Made by a program: the position numbers and the translations under genes | Notes under the pieces: generated by a model | What the model saw: the letters and a program-made list of their open reading frames with translations, nothing else | Database searches by the model: none | Told to the model about the DNA's origin: nothing | Part shown: positions 34,044-42,110 of the stretch, one piece after another | Position numbering within the stretch: the first letter of the stretch is position 1 | Layout: each line of letters starts with the position of its first letter | Origin: Amycolatopsis sp. FBCC-B4732 | GTDB taxonomy: Bacteria > Actinomycetota > Actinomycetes > Mycobacteriales > Pseudonocardiaceae | Assembly: GCF_023008405.1 (NCBI RefSeq) | Contig: NZ_CP095376.1 | Location: 5,994,501-6,058,500, forward strand | DNA: 64,000 bases | Direction of reading: 5' to 3'

Positions 34044-34898
34044 CTAGAACAGCACCGTCGCGTACTGGCCGACCTGCTGGAACCCGATCTTGCGGTAGGC
34101 CGCGAGGGCGGGGGTGTTGAACGCGTTGACGTACAGGCTCGCGGTGCGGCCCAGTCCGCGGACGAGCCGGTTGACGACCGCGGCCGTGCCGGCGGTGCCG
34201 AGCCCGCTGCCGCGGCGTTCCGGGTGCACCCAGACACCCTGGATCTGCCCGACCGTCGCCGACATGGCGCCGATCTCGGCCTTGAAGACGACTTCGCCGT
34301 TTTCGAACCGGGCGAACGCGCGCCCGGCGCCGATCAGCTCCGTGACACGGGCGCGGTAGCTGGCGCCGCCGTCGCCGCTGCGCGGGTCGACGCCGACCTC
34401 CTCGATGAACATCGAAACGGCCGCGGGCAGGTACCGCTCGAGCTCGTCCGGCCGGACCGGCCGCACGAGGGGGTCGGCGGCCACGAGCGGCATGGCGTCG
34501 AGCGCCATCAGCGGCTGGTCGTCCCGGACCTCGCGGGCCGGGCCCCACTCGTCTTCCAGCTCGTCCCAGAGCCCGAGCACCTGCTCGGCCGGGCCGACGA
34601 GGGACGAGCACGTGCGTTGTCTTCGCAGCGCGCGATCGGCGAAGGACCGCAACGCGGGCGCGTTGCCGCGCAGCGGGATGAGGTTCGGCCCGGAGAAGCA
34701 CAGCCCTTGGAGCCGCCCGGCGCGAACCGGGCGGCTGTCGGCGGCCCAAAGCTCACCACCGAGCCGCCACGGATCGAGACCGGCAGCCTCGACCCGGGCG
34801 CTGACCATGCAGCTGCCCACCGGGTCGGCGGCGAGCGCGGCACGGACCGCCGGATAGTCCCGATCATCGAGCAGCCGTGCACCTGCAAGCCGCAACAC
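34044..34898 (-). CDS. GNAT acetyltransferase of the ispG-PBP locus
   Basis: 284 residues. The N-terminal half is a degenerate domain (DIVLRLAGARLLDDRDYPAVRAALAADPVGSCMVSARVEAAG), the C-terminal half a GNAT domain with the acetyl-CoA loop VWVHPERRGSGLGTAGTAAVV and SLYVNAFNTPALAAYRKIGF. The layout matches the conserved GNAT beside ispG in Mycobacterium. GTG 34898 is the best start; the open frame extends further but would overlap the divergent DUF4177 gene. Substrate unknown. It is upstream of the PBP gene with a 61-base gap. Confidence 0.85.
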   Translation of the reverse strand: MLRLAGARLLDDRDYPAVRAALAADPVGSCMVSARVEAAGLDPWRLGGELWAADSRPVRAGRLQGLCFSGPNLIPLRGNAPALRSFADRALRRQRTCSSLVGPAEQVLGLWDELEDEWGPAREVRDDQPLMALDAMPLVAADPLVRPVRPDELERYLPAAVSMFIEEVGVDPRSGDGGASYRARVTELIGAGRAFARFENGEVVFKAEIGAMSATVGQIQGVWVHPERRGSGLGTAGTAAVVNRLVRGLGRTASLYVNAFNTPALAAYRKIGFQQVGQYATVLF

Positions 34899-34998
34899 GA
34901 TGTCCAGGGTGCCAGATTCGGCCGGTAAACGGAACGCGAGGTCGTCGACACGCTGAGATGAACAGCCCGGTTCGCGTTCCGCGGGCAGAATCGGACGT

Positions 34999-35205
34999 AT
35001 GCAGCGGTACACGTACAAGGTCGTCGAGGTCCGCGAGAAGCTGCTCGGCGGCAAGATGTCGGGCGGCAAGCTCGAGAAGCTGCTCAACGACCACGCGGCC
35101 GACGGGTGGCAGCTCAAGGCGATCACCTCGGCGGAGGTGAAGGGCCGGGTCGGGCCCGGCGGGGTCGAGGGCCTGCTGGTCACCTTCGAGAGGCCGGTGG
35201 ACTGA
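34999..35205 (+). CDS. DUF4177 small protein
   Basis: 68 residues with the DUF4177 pattern: MQRYTYKVVEVREKLLGG, LEKLLNDHAADGWQLKAI and VTFERPVD. A two-stranded sheet and helix fold is expected; function unknown. CAGAAT (34986-34991) is 7 bases before the ATG. It is divergent from the GNAT gene and followed by a long hairpin. Confidence 0.85.
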   Translation: MQRYTYKVVEVREKLLGGKMSGGKLEKLLNDHAADGWQLKAITSAEVKGRVGPGGVEGLLVTFERPVD

Positions 35206-35210
35206 TGGCG

Positions 35211-35267
35211 TGAACGACTCGTTCATGTCGCCTGAAGCTCGTGAACGAGTCGTTCACGAGCTTCAGG
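35211..35267. terminator. Bidirectional terminator: 37-base perfect inverted repeat
   Basis: 35231-35267 is a perfect 17-base inverted repeat around AGT, containing GTGAACGAGTCGTTCAC. It lies between the convergent DUF4177 and VOC genes and overlaps the VOC stop codon (35263-35265). A second palindrome, TGAACGACTCGTTCA, sits just before it (35211-35225) and could form an alternative structure. The GAACGAGTCGTTCA core recurs at 55522. Confidence 0.7.
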
Positions 35268-35655
35268 CCGCGCCGCGGTAGGTGCCGATCGTCCAGGAGT
35301 TGCCCTCCGGGTCGCGGAGGCTGAACGTGTGCGAGCCGTACTCGGTGTCGGTCAGGGCGGCCGTGATCTCCGCGCCGGCGGCCCGCACCCGCGCGTGGAT
35401 CTCGTCCACCTCGTCCGAGACGACGTAGACCGCGCCCGTACCCGGCTTCATCGCGTCGTGGACGCCGTCCGGGCCGCGGACGCTGCCCAGCATCACCGCG
35501 CCACCCTCGGGCCAGCGCAGTTCGGCGTGCGCGATCAGGTCGCCTTCGGGCACCACCAGTGCCTCGGTGAAGCCCAGGACGTCGACGAGGAACCGGACCG
35601 CGGCCGGGGCGTCGTCGTACCGGAGAGCGGGCCAGACGTTCGGTTCAGGAGTCAT
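35263..35655 (-). CDS. VOC-family protein
   Basis: 130 residues, one vicinal oxygen chelate unit: ALRYDDAPAAVRFLVDVLGF, then VYVVSDEVDEIHARVRAAGAEI and SHTFSLRDPEGNSWTIGTY. Relatives include glyoxalase/bleomycin-resistance-type proteins; no metal ligand set can be assigned. Its ATG overlaps the AraC gene stop (ATGA), so the two are translationally coupled. Confidence 0.88.
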   Translation of the reverse strand: MTPEPNVWPALRYDDAPAAVRFLVDVLGFTEALVVPEGDLIAHAELRWPEGGAVMLGSVRGPDGVHDAMKPGTGAVYVVSDEVDEIHARVRAAGAEITAALTDTEYGSHTFSLRDPEGNSWTIGTYRGAA

Positions 35656-36458
35656 GCTCGCGAGTCTTGCCCGGCGGCCCCCTCCTGGTCTTGGAGGAAC
35701 GGGAGCTCCTCGGCGATCCACGTGCCCGGCGTGCACCCGGCCAGCGCGCGCCACTCGTTGCTCAGGTGCGCCTGGTCGTAGTAGCCGCACTCCACCGCCA
35801 GCGCGGCCAGGTCCGTGCGGCCCCGGCGCAGCAGCCGCCCGGCCCGCTCGAACCGCAGGACCCGCGCCGCCTGCTTCGGTGCCAGGCCCAGCTCCGCGCG
35901 GAACCGCTCCCCCAGGTGGCGGCGGCTCCAGCCGACCTCACCGGCGAGGTCGCCGACGCGCACCCGCCCGTCGGAACCCCGCAGCCGTCGCCACGCCTCC
36001 CCCAGCTCGGGCGGCGGCGCCACCGGCTCGACGGCCCGGGCGGCCAGGACGTCGTCGAGCAGCGCGAACCGCTGCGGCCAGGTCGGCAGCTCCCGCAGCC
36101 GGTCCGGCAGCGAGCCGAGGCCGAAGCCGGCGAGGTCGGCCACCTCGCCGCTCAGCTCCGCCGCCGTGACGCCGAAGAGGGTGCGCACGCCCAGCGGGTC
36201 GAGCTCCAGCTGCAGGCCCTCCTGCACGCGGTCCTGCCGGATCAGGACCGCGTTCGTGTGCAGCCCGCCGATCAGCGCCCGCAGGCTGTGCCCGGCCATC
36301 CGGACCGGCCCGGCGAGGCTGATGACCAACGTCACGTGCCGGGACGGCAGGCCGCGGTGGACCGGCAGCGTCACCTCGTCCTGCCGGTACCCGACGTAGC
36401 GCGTGACCAGGGACCGCACCACGGGGTGCGGCTCGTGAACAGCCCAGGTCACGGTCAC
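35652..36458 (-). CDS. AraC-family transcriptional regulator
   Basis: 268 residues. The N-terminal domain (about 1-150) resembles the DUF6597-type sensor of actinobacterial AraC proteins (RSLVTRYVGYRQDEVTLPVHRGLPS). The C-terminal two-helix-turn-helix domain contains VGDLAGEVGWSRRHLGERFRAELGLAPKQAARVLRFERA and LAALAVECGYYDQAHLSNEWRAL. GTG 36458 follows TACGCT (36471-36466) by 7 bases. It is translationally coupled to the VOC gene, which it probably regulates. Confidence 0.92.
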   Translation of the reverse strand: MTVTWAVHEPHPVVRSLVTRYVGYRQDEVTLPVHRGLPSRHVTLVISLAGPVRMAGHSLRALIGGLHTNAVLIRQDRVQEGLQLELDPLGVRTLFGVTAAELSGEVADLAGFGLGSLPDRLRELPTWPQRFALLDDVLAARAVEPVAPPPELGEAWRRLRGSDGRVRVGDLAGEVGWSRRHLGERFRAELGLAPKQAARVLRFERAGRLLRRGRTDLAALAVECGYYDQAHLSNEWRALAGCTPGTWIAEELPFLQDQEGAAGQDSRA

Positions 36459-36541
36459 GAATGCCAGCGTAAACGTCACCACCGACAGTTCCGGTTCTGC
36501 TAACACGGAGGGTGCGTCCCCCACCGCGGAAGGAACCACCG

Positions 36542-36796
36542 ATGACGATCCAGGAGCAGGCGCAGCAGCTGGAGCTGCTCGCCGACCAGGTGCCGACCGG
36601 CATCGCGCTCGCAACCAAGAGCGACCTCGAAGACCTGCAGGCCCAGGTGCTCGGCCTGCTCGGGGAGACGTCCACCGCGACCGCGATCCAGGGCGCCATC
36701 CAGCTGGCTTCGCAGCAGATCGACGAAGTGGCGGCCGCGCTCGAGAACGTCCGCCTGCAGATCCGGGACGCCGCTCAGCACCACCTGCAGGGCTGA
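36542..36796 (+). CDS. Small helical protein, unknown function
   Basis: 84 residues, almost all alpha-helical by pattern (MTIQEQAQQLELLADQVPTG, SQQIDEVAAALENVRLQIRD). Heptad-like hydrophobic spacing suggests a coiled-coil hairpin of WXG100 size, but no WxG motif is present. AAGGAA precedes the ATG. The length and acidic helices suggest a cytosolic oligomeric protein. It points away from the AraC gene and towards ispG's end. Confidence 0.65.
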   Translation: MTIQEQAQQLELLADQVPTGIALATKSDLEDLQAQVLGLLGETSTATAIQGAIQLASQQIDEVAAALENVRLQIRDAAQHHLQG

Positions 36797-36814
36797 CGCT
36801 CCCCCAGGCCAGAC

Positions 36815-37966
36815 TCAGCCGGCGGTGACCACGGGCTCGCCCTGGCCGAGGGACTCCCCGGCCTCCTCGGCGATGCGCATAGCTTCTTCGATCAGCGTCT
36901 CGACGATGGCGTGCTCGGGCACGGTCTTGATGACCTCGCCCTTGACGAAGATCTGGCCCTTGCCGTTGCCGGACGCGACGCCCAGGTCGGCCTCGCGGGC
37001 CTCGCCCGGGCCGTTGACGACGCAGCCCATGACGGCCACGCGCAGCGGGATCTCCATGCCCTCGAGCCCGGCCGTGACCTGCTCGGCGAGCGTGTAGACG
37101 TCCACCTGCGCGCGCCCGCACGACGGGCAGGACACGATCTCCAGCTTGCGCTGCTTGAGGTTCAGCGACTGCAGGATCTGGATGCCGACCTTGACCTCTT
37201 CGACCGGCGGCGCGGACAGCGAAACCCGGATGGTGTCGCCGATGCCCTGGCGCAGCAGCGCGCCGAACGCGACGGCCGACTTGATGGTGCCCTGGAACGC
37301 CGGGCCGGCCTCGGTGACGCCGAGGTGCAGCGGGTAGTCGCACTGCTCGGCCAGCAGCTCGTAGGCGCGCACCATGACCACCGGGTCGTTGTGCTTCACC
37401 GAGATCTTGATGTCGTGGAAGTCGTGCTCGGCGAACAGCGACGCCTCCCAGAGCGCCGACTCGGCCAGCGCTTCCGGCGTCGCCTTGCCGTACTTGTCCA
37501 TGATCCGCTTGTCGAGCGAGCCGGCGTTGACGCCGATCCGGATCGGCGTGCCGTGGTCCTTCGCGGCTTGCGCGATCTCCTTGACCTGGTCGTCGAACTT
37601 CCGGATGTTGCCCGGGTTCACGCGCACGGCCGCGCAGCCGGCCTCGATCGCCGCGAAGACGTACTTCGGCTGGAAGTGGATGTCGGCGATCACCGGGATC
37701 TGCGACTTCTTCGCGATCGCGGGCAGCGCCTCGGCGTCGTCGGCCGACGGGCACGCGACGCGGACGATGTCGCAGCCTGCGGCGGTCAGCTCGGCGATCT
37801 GCTGCAGGGTGGCGTTGACGTCGGAGGTGAGCGTCGTCGTCATCGACTGGACGGAGATCGGGAAGTCGCTGCCGACGCCGACCGCGCCCACCTGGAGCTG
37901 GCGGGTCTTGCGGCGCTCGGAGAGGACGGGCGGGGGCAGGGCGGGCATACCGAGTGCGACGGTCAC
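36815..37966 (-). CDS. ispG: 4-hydroxy-3-methylbut-2-enyl diphosphate synthase
   Basis: 383 residues. The [4Fe-4S] enzyme of the methylerythritol phosphate pathway that converts MEcPP to HMBPP. Motifs: SVQSMTTT, the TIM-barrel [16 protein letters not shown], and the cluster ligands in [12 protein letters not shown] plus Cys in [18 protein letters not shown] with its following Glu. Flavodoxin or ferredoxin reduces it. GTG 37966 has TACGCT (37979-37974) 7 bases upstream. It follows rip1 and dxr but is separated from them by a hairpin, so it probably also has its own promoter. Confidence 0.96.
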   Translation of the reverse strand: MTVALGMPALPPPVLSERRKTRQLQVGAVGVGSDFPISVQSMTTTLTSDVNATLQQIAELTAAGCDIVRVACPSADDAEALPAIAKKSQIPVIADIHFQPKYVFAAIEAGCAAVRVNPGNIRKFDDQVKEIAQAAKDHGTPIRIGVNAGSLDKRIMDKYGKATPEALAESALWEASLFAEHDFHDIKISVKHNDPVVMVRAYELLAEQCDYPLHLGVTEAGPAFQGTIKSAVAFGALLRQGIGDTIRVSLSAPPVEEVKVGIQILQSLNLKQRKLEIVSCPSCGRAQVDVYTLAEQVTAGLEGMEIPLRVAVMGCVVNGPGEAREADLGVASGNGKGQIFVKGEVIKTVPEHAIVETLIEEAMRIAEEAGESLGQGEPVVTAG

Positions 37967-38046
37967 GCTTTCCAGCGTACCTACCCCGACCGGGCCACCT
38001 TCACCATGTCAACCGTCACGGTGAGCAGCATTACGGCCTGTGCGAC

Positions 38047-38080
38047 CCGCCAGGGAGGGGCCGGAACCCCTCCGTGGCGG
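38047..38080 (-). terminator. Hairpin between rip1 and ispG
   Basis: 14-base arms (38047-38060 and 38067-38080) pair with one mismatch and a 6-base loop, directly after the rip1 stop on the minus strand. There is no T-run, so it may be a partial terminator or mRNA stabiliser inside the MEP cluster. Confidence 0.55.
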
Positions 38081-39301
38081 CTACTGCCCGATTCGAATCG
38101 GGTTGACGATGTCCGCCGTCACCGTGAGTAGTGTCACGGCACCGCCGATGAGCACGAGGACCATGGTGATCCCGGACAACCGCGTGTAGTCGACCGGGCC
38201 GCCCGCCGTCTTGCCGCGCCGGGCGCGGATCCAGTCGCGGACGCGCTCGTACCAGACCACCGCGATGTGCCCGCCGTCGAGCGGCAGCAGCGGCAGCAGG
38301 TTGAACACGCCGATGAAGAAGTTCAGGCTGGCCAGCAGGAAGAAGAACAACACCCAGATGCCCCGCTCGACGGCCTCGCCGCCGATCCGGCTCGCGCCGA
38401 CGACGCTGACCGGGGTGTTCGGGTCGCGCTCGCCGCCGAAGATCGCGGTGACCACGGCGGGGATGCGCTCCGGGAACTCGACGAGCCGCTGCGCCGTCTC
38501 GGCGAACATCGTGCCGGTGAAGCTGAACGTGGCGCCGACCGCGGCGACCGGGCCGTACTGCGTGGTCGCCGAGGACTTCTGCGGCGAAGCACCGATCATG
38601 CCGACCTCTTTGACGCCTTCGGCGGTCCAGCGCTGCACCTTCGGCACGTCGACGGTGAGCGAAAGCCGCTGCTCACCGCGCTGCACCTCGAACGCGGTCG
38701 GGCCGCTGGTGGCCTGGACCGCGGTGAGCATCTCGTCCCAGCTCGCGATCGGCTTCCCGCCGACGGACAGGATCTTGTCACCCGCCAGGAGACCGGCCGT
38801 CCTGGCCGGGGTGAGCGCGCCCGCGGCGCAGGTGGGGTTCTGCGCCTGCGCCTTGGCCTGCTCTTCCGTCGTGATCGACTGGGCGCACGACGTGGCCGAC
38901 AGCACCGCCGGGGGCGGTGTGAGGTTCGGCAGGCCCATCGTCACGGCCATCAGGTAGAGCACCACGAAGCCCAGGATGAAGTGGGTGATCGACCCCGCCG
39001 ACATCACGACGGTGCGCTTCCAGGTCTTGAACCGCCACATCGCGCGCGGCGCCTCGTCCGGCGTCACCTCGTCGAGCGCGGTCATGCCGGCGATGTCGCA
39101 GAACCCGCCCAGCGGGATCCACTTGAGGCCGTACTCGGTCTCGCCGCGACGCCAGGAGAACACCGTGGGCCCGAAGCCCACGAAGTACCGGCGGACCTTC
39201 ATGCCGAAGGCCTTCGCGGTGACCATGTGCCCGGCCTCGTGCAGCGCGACCGAGATGCAGATCCCCAGCGCGAACAGCACCACGCCGATGATGTAGGACA
39301 C
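38081..39301 (-). CDS. rip1: Site-2 protease RseP/Rip1 family (M50)
   Basis: 406 residues, an intramembrane zinc metalloprotease. It carries the HEAGH zinc motif (VALHEAGHMVTAKAFG) in the first membrane helix, a PDZ-like domain (about 150-260: ARTAGLLAGDKILSVGGKPI), and NLLPLLPLDGGHI with the third ligand near the C-terminus. Family members cut anti-sigma factors after a first cleavage. GTG 39301 is 2 bases after the dxr stop, so translation is coupled. The position between dxr and ispG matches Mycobacterium Rip1. Symbol is by position and family. Confidence 0.93.
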   Translation of the reverse strand: MSYIIGVVLFALGICISVALHEAGHMVTAKAFGMKVRRYFVGFGPTVFSWRRGETEYGLKWIPLGGFCDIAGMTALDEVTPDEAPRAMWRFKTWKRTVVMSAGSITHFILGFVVLYLMAVTMGLPNLTPPPAVLSATSCAQSITTEEQAKAQAQNPTCAAGALTPARTAGLLAGDKILSVGGKPIASWDEMLTAVQATSGPTAFEVQRGEQRLSLTVDVPKVQRWTAEGVKEVGMIGASPQKSSATTQYGPVAAVGATFSFTGTMFAETAQRLVEFPERIPAVVTAIFGGERDPNTPVSVVGASRIGGEAVERGIWVLFFFLLASLNFFIGVFNLLPLLPLDGGHIAVVWYERVRDWIRARRGKTAGGPVDYTRLSGITMVLVLIGGAVTLLTVTADIVNPIRIGQ

Positions 39302-39303
39302 CG

Positions 39304-40506
39304 CTACTTCCCCTCGATGATCGAACCGGCCCGCGCGCGAGCCCAGCGCTCGGCGGCGAGAACGTCGTCGACGTCGCGCGGTTCGCGACGCCACTCGTCG
39401 GCGGCTCCCACCACCTCGGAAACAGTGTCCACTATCGACGTGAAGCTGGTGTTCTGCGCCAGGAAAGCGGACACGAGCTCCTCGTTCGCGGCGTTGTAGA
39501 CGGCGGGCAGGCAGCCGCCCACGGTGCCGCAGTGCCGGGCCAGCTCGACGGCTGGGAAGGCCTCGTCGTCGAGCGGTTCGAACGTCCAGGTCGCGGCCTT
39601 GTCCCAGGTACAGGCCGGTGCGGCGGCGGGAACGCGGTCGGGCCAGTGCAGGGCGAGCGCGATCGGCAGCCGCATGTCGGGCGGGCTGGCCTGGGCGATC
39701 GTCGAGCCGTCGGCGAAGGTCACCATCGAGTGCACGATCGACTGCGGGTGCACGGTGACGTCGATCCGCGCCGGCTCGATGTCGAACAGCAGGGCCGCCT
39801 CGATCAGCTCCAGGCCCTTGTTGACCAGGGTGGCGGAGTTGATCGTGATGAGCGGGCCCATGGACCAGGTCGGGTGCGCCATCGCCTGCTCGACGGTGAC
39901 CCCGGCCAGCTCGGCGCGCTTGCGGCCGCGGAAGGGACCGCCGGACGCGGTGAGCACGAGCCGCGCGACCTCTTCCTTGCGCCCGGCGCGCAGGGCCTGG
40001 GCGATGGCGGAGTGCTCGGAGTCGACGGGCACCAGCTGCCCCGGCTTGGCCGCGGCGAGCACCAGCGGCCCGCCGGCGATCAGCGACTCCTTGTTCGCGA
40101 GCGCGAGGGTGGCGCCGGTGGCGAGCGCTCTGAGCGTGGGCTCGAGGCCGCGAGAGCCGGGCAGGGCGTTGAGGACGGTGTCGACCTCGACGGCGTCGAT
40201 CAGCTCGGTGACGGCGTCGGAGCCCGCGAAGAGCCGCGGCAGCTTGAACTCGCCCCGGGAGTAGCCGCGCTGCTGCGCTTCGGCGTACAGCGCGAGCTGC
40301 ACGTCTTCGGCGGCGGTGGCCTTGGTCACGGCGACGGCCTCGACCCCGTGGGCGAGCGCTTGCGCGGCGAGCGCGGCCGGATCCGCCCCACCCGCGGCGA
40401 TCCCGGCCACCCGGAACAGGTGCGGGTTGCGGGCCGCGACGTCGAGGGCCTGCACACCGATGGACCCGGTCGAGCCGAGCACGAGAACGCTTCGCGAGGT
40501 AGTCAT
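39304..40506 (-). CDS. dxr: 1-deoxy-D-xylulose 5-phosphate reductoisomerase
   Basis: 400 residues. NADPH-binding [40 protein letters not shown] (metal-binding Asp and Glu) and [22 protein letters not shown] are all canonical. It makes MEP from DXP, first committed step of the isoprenoid MEP pathway and target of fosmidomycin. ATG 40506 is fixed by the GxGxxG position; GACAAT lies 7 bases upstream. First gene of the dxr-rip1 pair. Confidence 0.96.
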   Translation of the reverse strand: MTTSRSVLVLGSTGSIGVQALDVAARNPHLFRVAGIAAGGADPAALAAQALAHGVEAVAVTKATAAEDVQLALYAEAQQRGYSRGEFKLPRLFAGSDAVTELIDAVEVDTVLNALPGSRGLEPTLRALATGATLALANKESLIAGGPLVLAAAKPGQLVPVDSEHSAIAQALRAGRKEEVARLVLTASGGPFRGRKRAELAGVTVEQAMAHPTWSMGPLITINSATLVNKGLELIEAALLFDIEPARIDVTVHPQSIVHSMVTFADGSTIAQASPPDMRLPIALALHWPDRVPAAAPACTWDKAATWTFEPLDDEAFPAVELARHCGTVGGCLPAVYNAANEELVSAFLAQNTSFTSIVDTVSEVVGAADEWRREPRDVDDVLAAERWARARAGSIIEGK

Positions 40507-40529
40507 CGCGGGCCATTGTCGCGCGGCCC

Positions 40530-40727
40530 GTGTCCGCGGCGCACCCGGAGGTTCGGTGGCGCGGACCTGGGCGGGCGCCGCGACGTTCTGCGGCGCGAGC
40601 GCGGCGGCGAAGCGGTCCTCGCCGAGCGCACCTCTCGCGGCGGCGCGACGCACCCGGAGGTGCTCCGATCGCGGCGGCGCCGGGTGTGCGGCGCCACGCG
40701 GGCCGTGTCCGCGGCGCACCCGGAGGT
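40530..40727. repeat. Three-copy short repeat in dxr upstream region
   Basis: A 23-base sequence at 40530-40552 recurs exactly at 40705-40727; a shorter copy (CGCACCCGGAGGT) sits at 40649-40661. The intervening bases are GC-rich and not protein-like. The 269-base gap between dxr and the small membrane gene holds little else. Function unknown; may form RNA structure or bind protein. Confidence 0.6.
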
Positions 40728-40775
40728 GTGGGATCATCGGCGCGTACGAGGTTCACGGGTCTTGAGGAGTTCATC

Positions 40776-41033
40776 GTGGCAGGCAAGGCGGTCGAGAAGA
40801 GGCGGCCCGAGGTCGACCCCCGCGACGAGCCGTCCGCGGCCTGGGGCTGGCACGGCACGTTCCCGAAGGCCACCCGCATCGCCGGCTGGGTCAGCGCGAT
40901 CATCCTGCTGGTGATGATCAAGGGCAACCACGAGAACAACACCGAGAACGTGTGGCTCGTGGGCCTGTCGCTGTTCCTGATCCTGCTGCTCGTGCTGGAC
41001 ATCCGCAAGCGCCGCACGGCCTGGCGCAAGTAG
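40776..41033 (+). CDS. Small two-helix membrane protein, DUF2631-like
   Basis: 85 residues. After a charged N-terminus (VEKRRPEVDPRDEPSAAWGWHG) come two hydrophobic helices (IAGWVSAIILLVMIKGNH and VWLVGLSLFLILLLVLDI) and a basic tail. This matches the DUF2631 family of actinobacteria as I recall it, typically located beside dxr. GTG 40776 has TGAGGAG upstream. Function unknown. Confidence 0.75.
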   Translation: MAGKAVEKRRPEVDPRDEPSAAWGWHGTFPKATRIAGWVSAIILLVMIKGNHENNTENVWLVGLSLFLILLLVLDIRKRRTAWRK

Positions 41034-41059
41034 TCCGTTTTTCGCTAACGTCTCCGGCC

Positions 41060-41722
41060 ATGAAGCTGCGCTGGGGTTTGGCCGTCGTCGCTGTCCTGGG
41101 TGCCCTCGTGGTGCCCGCCGCTCCGGCTTCGGCTGCTTCGGCGCCGGTGGTCCGGTGCACGTTCACACCGACCCCGGACAACCCGGCGGCTCGTCCGGTG
41201 GTGCGTCCGCTGCCCTTTGCGTTGACGCGCGGGACTGTCGATGTGACGTTCCGGTTCAACTACGGGCCGGTGACGGTCCGGCTGAACCGCGCCGGGGCAG
41301 CGCCGTGTGCGGTGCACAACATGGTTTCGCTGATCGCCCAGCGGTTCTACGACCGGTCTCAGTGCTGGCGGCTTTCGAACTCTTCGCGGTTGGGTGTGCT
41401 CCAGTGCGGGGACATCTACGAGGTCGAGAAGGGCGGGCCGGGGTACAAGTTCCCGGATGAGGTTTCGGGTGCCGAGACTTACCCGCGCGGGACTGTCGCC
41501 ATGGGGAACCAGGGGCCGGGGACGAACGGGTCGGAGTTCTTCATCGTGCATTCGTTCGCGAACATCCCGGCGAATTACTCGGTGCTGGGGACTGTGGTGC
41601 GGGGGATGTCGGCCATTGATCACATGGTGGCGGACGGGATCATCCCGACCGACCCGAACGGGCCGCTGGACGGGGCACCGGCGAAACCGGTGAAGATCCA
41701 GCGGGCCACGCTCGGCCGGTAG
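41060..41722 (+). CDS. Secreted peptidyl-prolyl isomerase (cyclophilin)
   Basis: 220 residues: signal peptide (MKLRWGLAVVAVLGALVVPAAPASA) and a cyclophilin domain with KGGPGYKFPDEV, YPRGTVAMGNQGPGTNGSEFFIV (active-site and ligand-binding strands) and VLGTVVRGMSAIDHM. Substrates are secreted proteins; Cys residues suggest a disulphide. TAACGT (41046-41051) is 8 bases before the ATG with no Shine-Dalgarno. Convergent with the immunity candidate, 1 base apart. Confidence 0.92.
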   Translation: MKLRWGLAVVAVLGALVVPAAPASAASAPVVRCTFTPTPDNPAARPVVRPLPFALTRGTVDVTFRFNYGPVTVRLNRAGAAPCAVHNMVSLIAQRFYDRSQCWRLSNSSRLGVLQCGDIYEVEKGGPGYKFPDEVSGAETYPRGTVAMGNQGPGTNGSEFFIVHSFANIPANYSVLGTVVRGMSAIDHMVADGIIPTDPNGPLDGAPAKPVKIQRATLGR

Positions 41723-41723
41723 G

Positions 41724-42110
41724 TCACTCGCTTTCCGCGGGTGCTTCCTTTCGCGGTACCGGCTTGACACCGAAACACGTGATCACCCCGGACACATCCG
41801 GGGTCAGGAACAACTGGAAGAAGTAGCCGCCTCGAGGTTGATCGTTGATGTAGGCGATGACGCAGTGGGGCCCGTCATAAGCCTCCAGCGCGCGGACACC
41901 TTCCGCGAACCCGATCGAGGGCTGGCCAGCGTTGCGGGAATTGCGCTCCCGCCGCGCGAACAACGACTTCATGCGCGCCAGCCCTACCGGGCCCTCGATC
42001 TCGCAATCGGCTCCAGCCGCCAGCGCATCGAGGGCCAGCGCCGGGATCTCCGCCGCTTTCAGCGCGGAGAGAAGACCGGTCAGCCGCTCCCTGTCCGAAC
42101 CGGCGGTCAT
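41724..42110 (-). CDS. Candidate immunity protein of the RHS toxin
   Basis: 128 residues, acidic, mixed alpha/beta (ALALDALAAGADCEIEGPVGL, SIGFAEGVRALEAYDGPHCVIAYINDQPRGGYFFQLFLTPDVSGVITCFGV). No family recognised. Its ATG (42110) overlaps the RHS stop by ATGA, so it is translated directly after the toxin tip. Hand count of 41761-41880 gives 57-58% G+C against 82% in a YD-core stretch, as is common for exchanged toxin-immunity pairs. I infer immunity from position alone; no other function is suggested. An upstream in-frame start at 42134 is less likely. Confidence 0.7.
   Translation of the reverse strand: MTAGSDRERLTGLLSALKAAEIPALALDALAAGADCEIEGPVGLARMKSLFARRERNSRNAGQPSIGFAEGVRALEAYDGPHCVIAYINDQPRGGYFFQLFLTPDVSGVITCFGVKPVPRKEAPAESE

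Noticed and set aside
38081..38100. GATTCGAATC, like a tRNA T-loop
   Set aside because: It is the coding end of rip1 (Asn-Pro-Ile-Arg-Ile-Gly-Gln) and no cloverleaf can be drawn around it.
38081..41029. A 982-codon frame that would join rip1 to sequence upstream of dxr
   Set aside because: It runs antiparallel in phase to dxr and the small membrane gene; the true protein starts with the GTG at 39301, just before the HEAGH helix.
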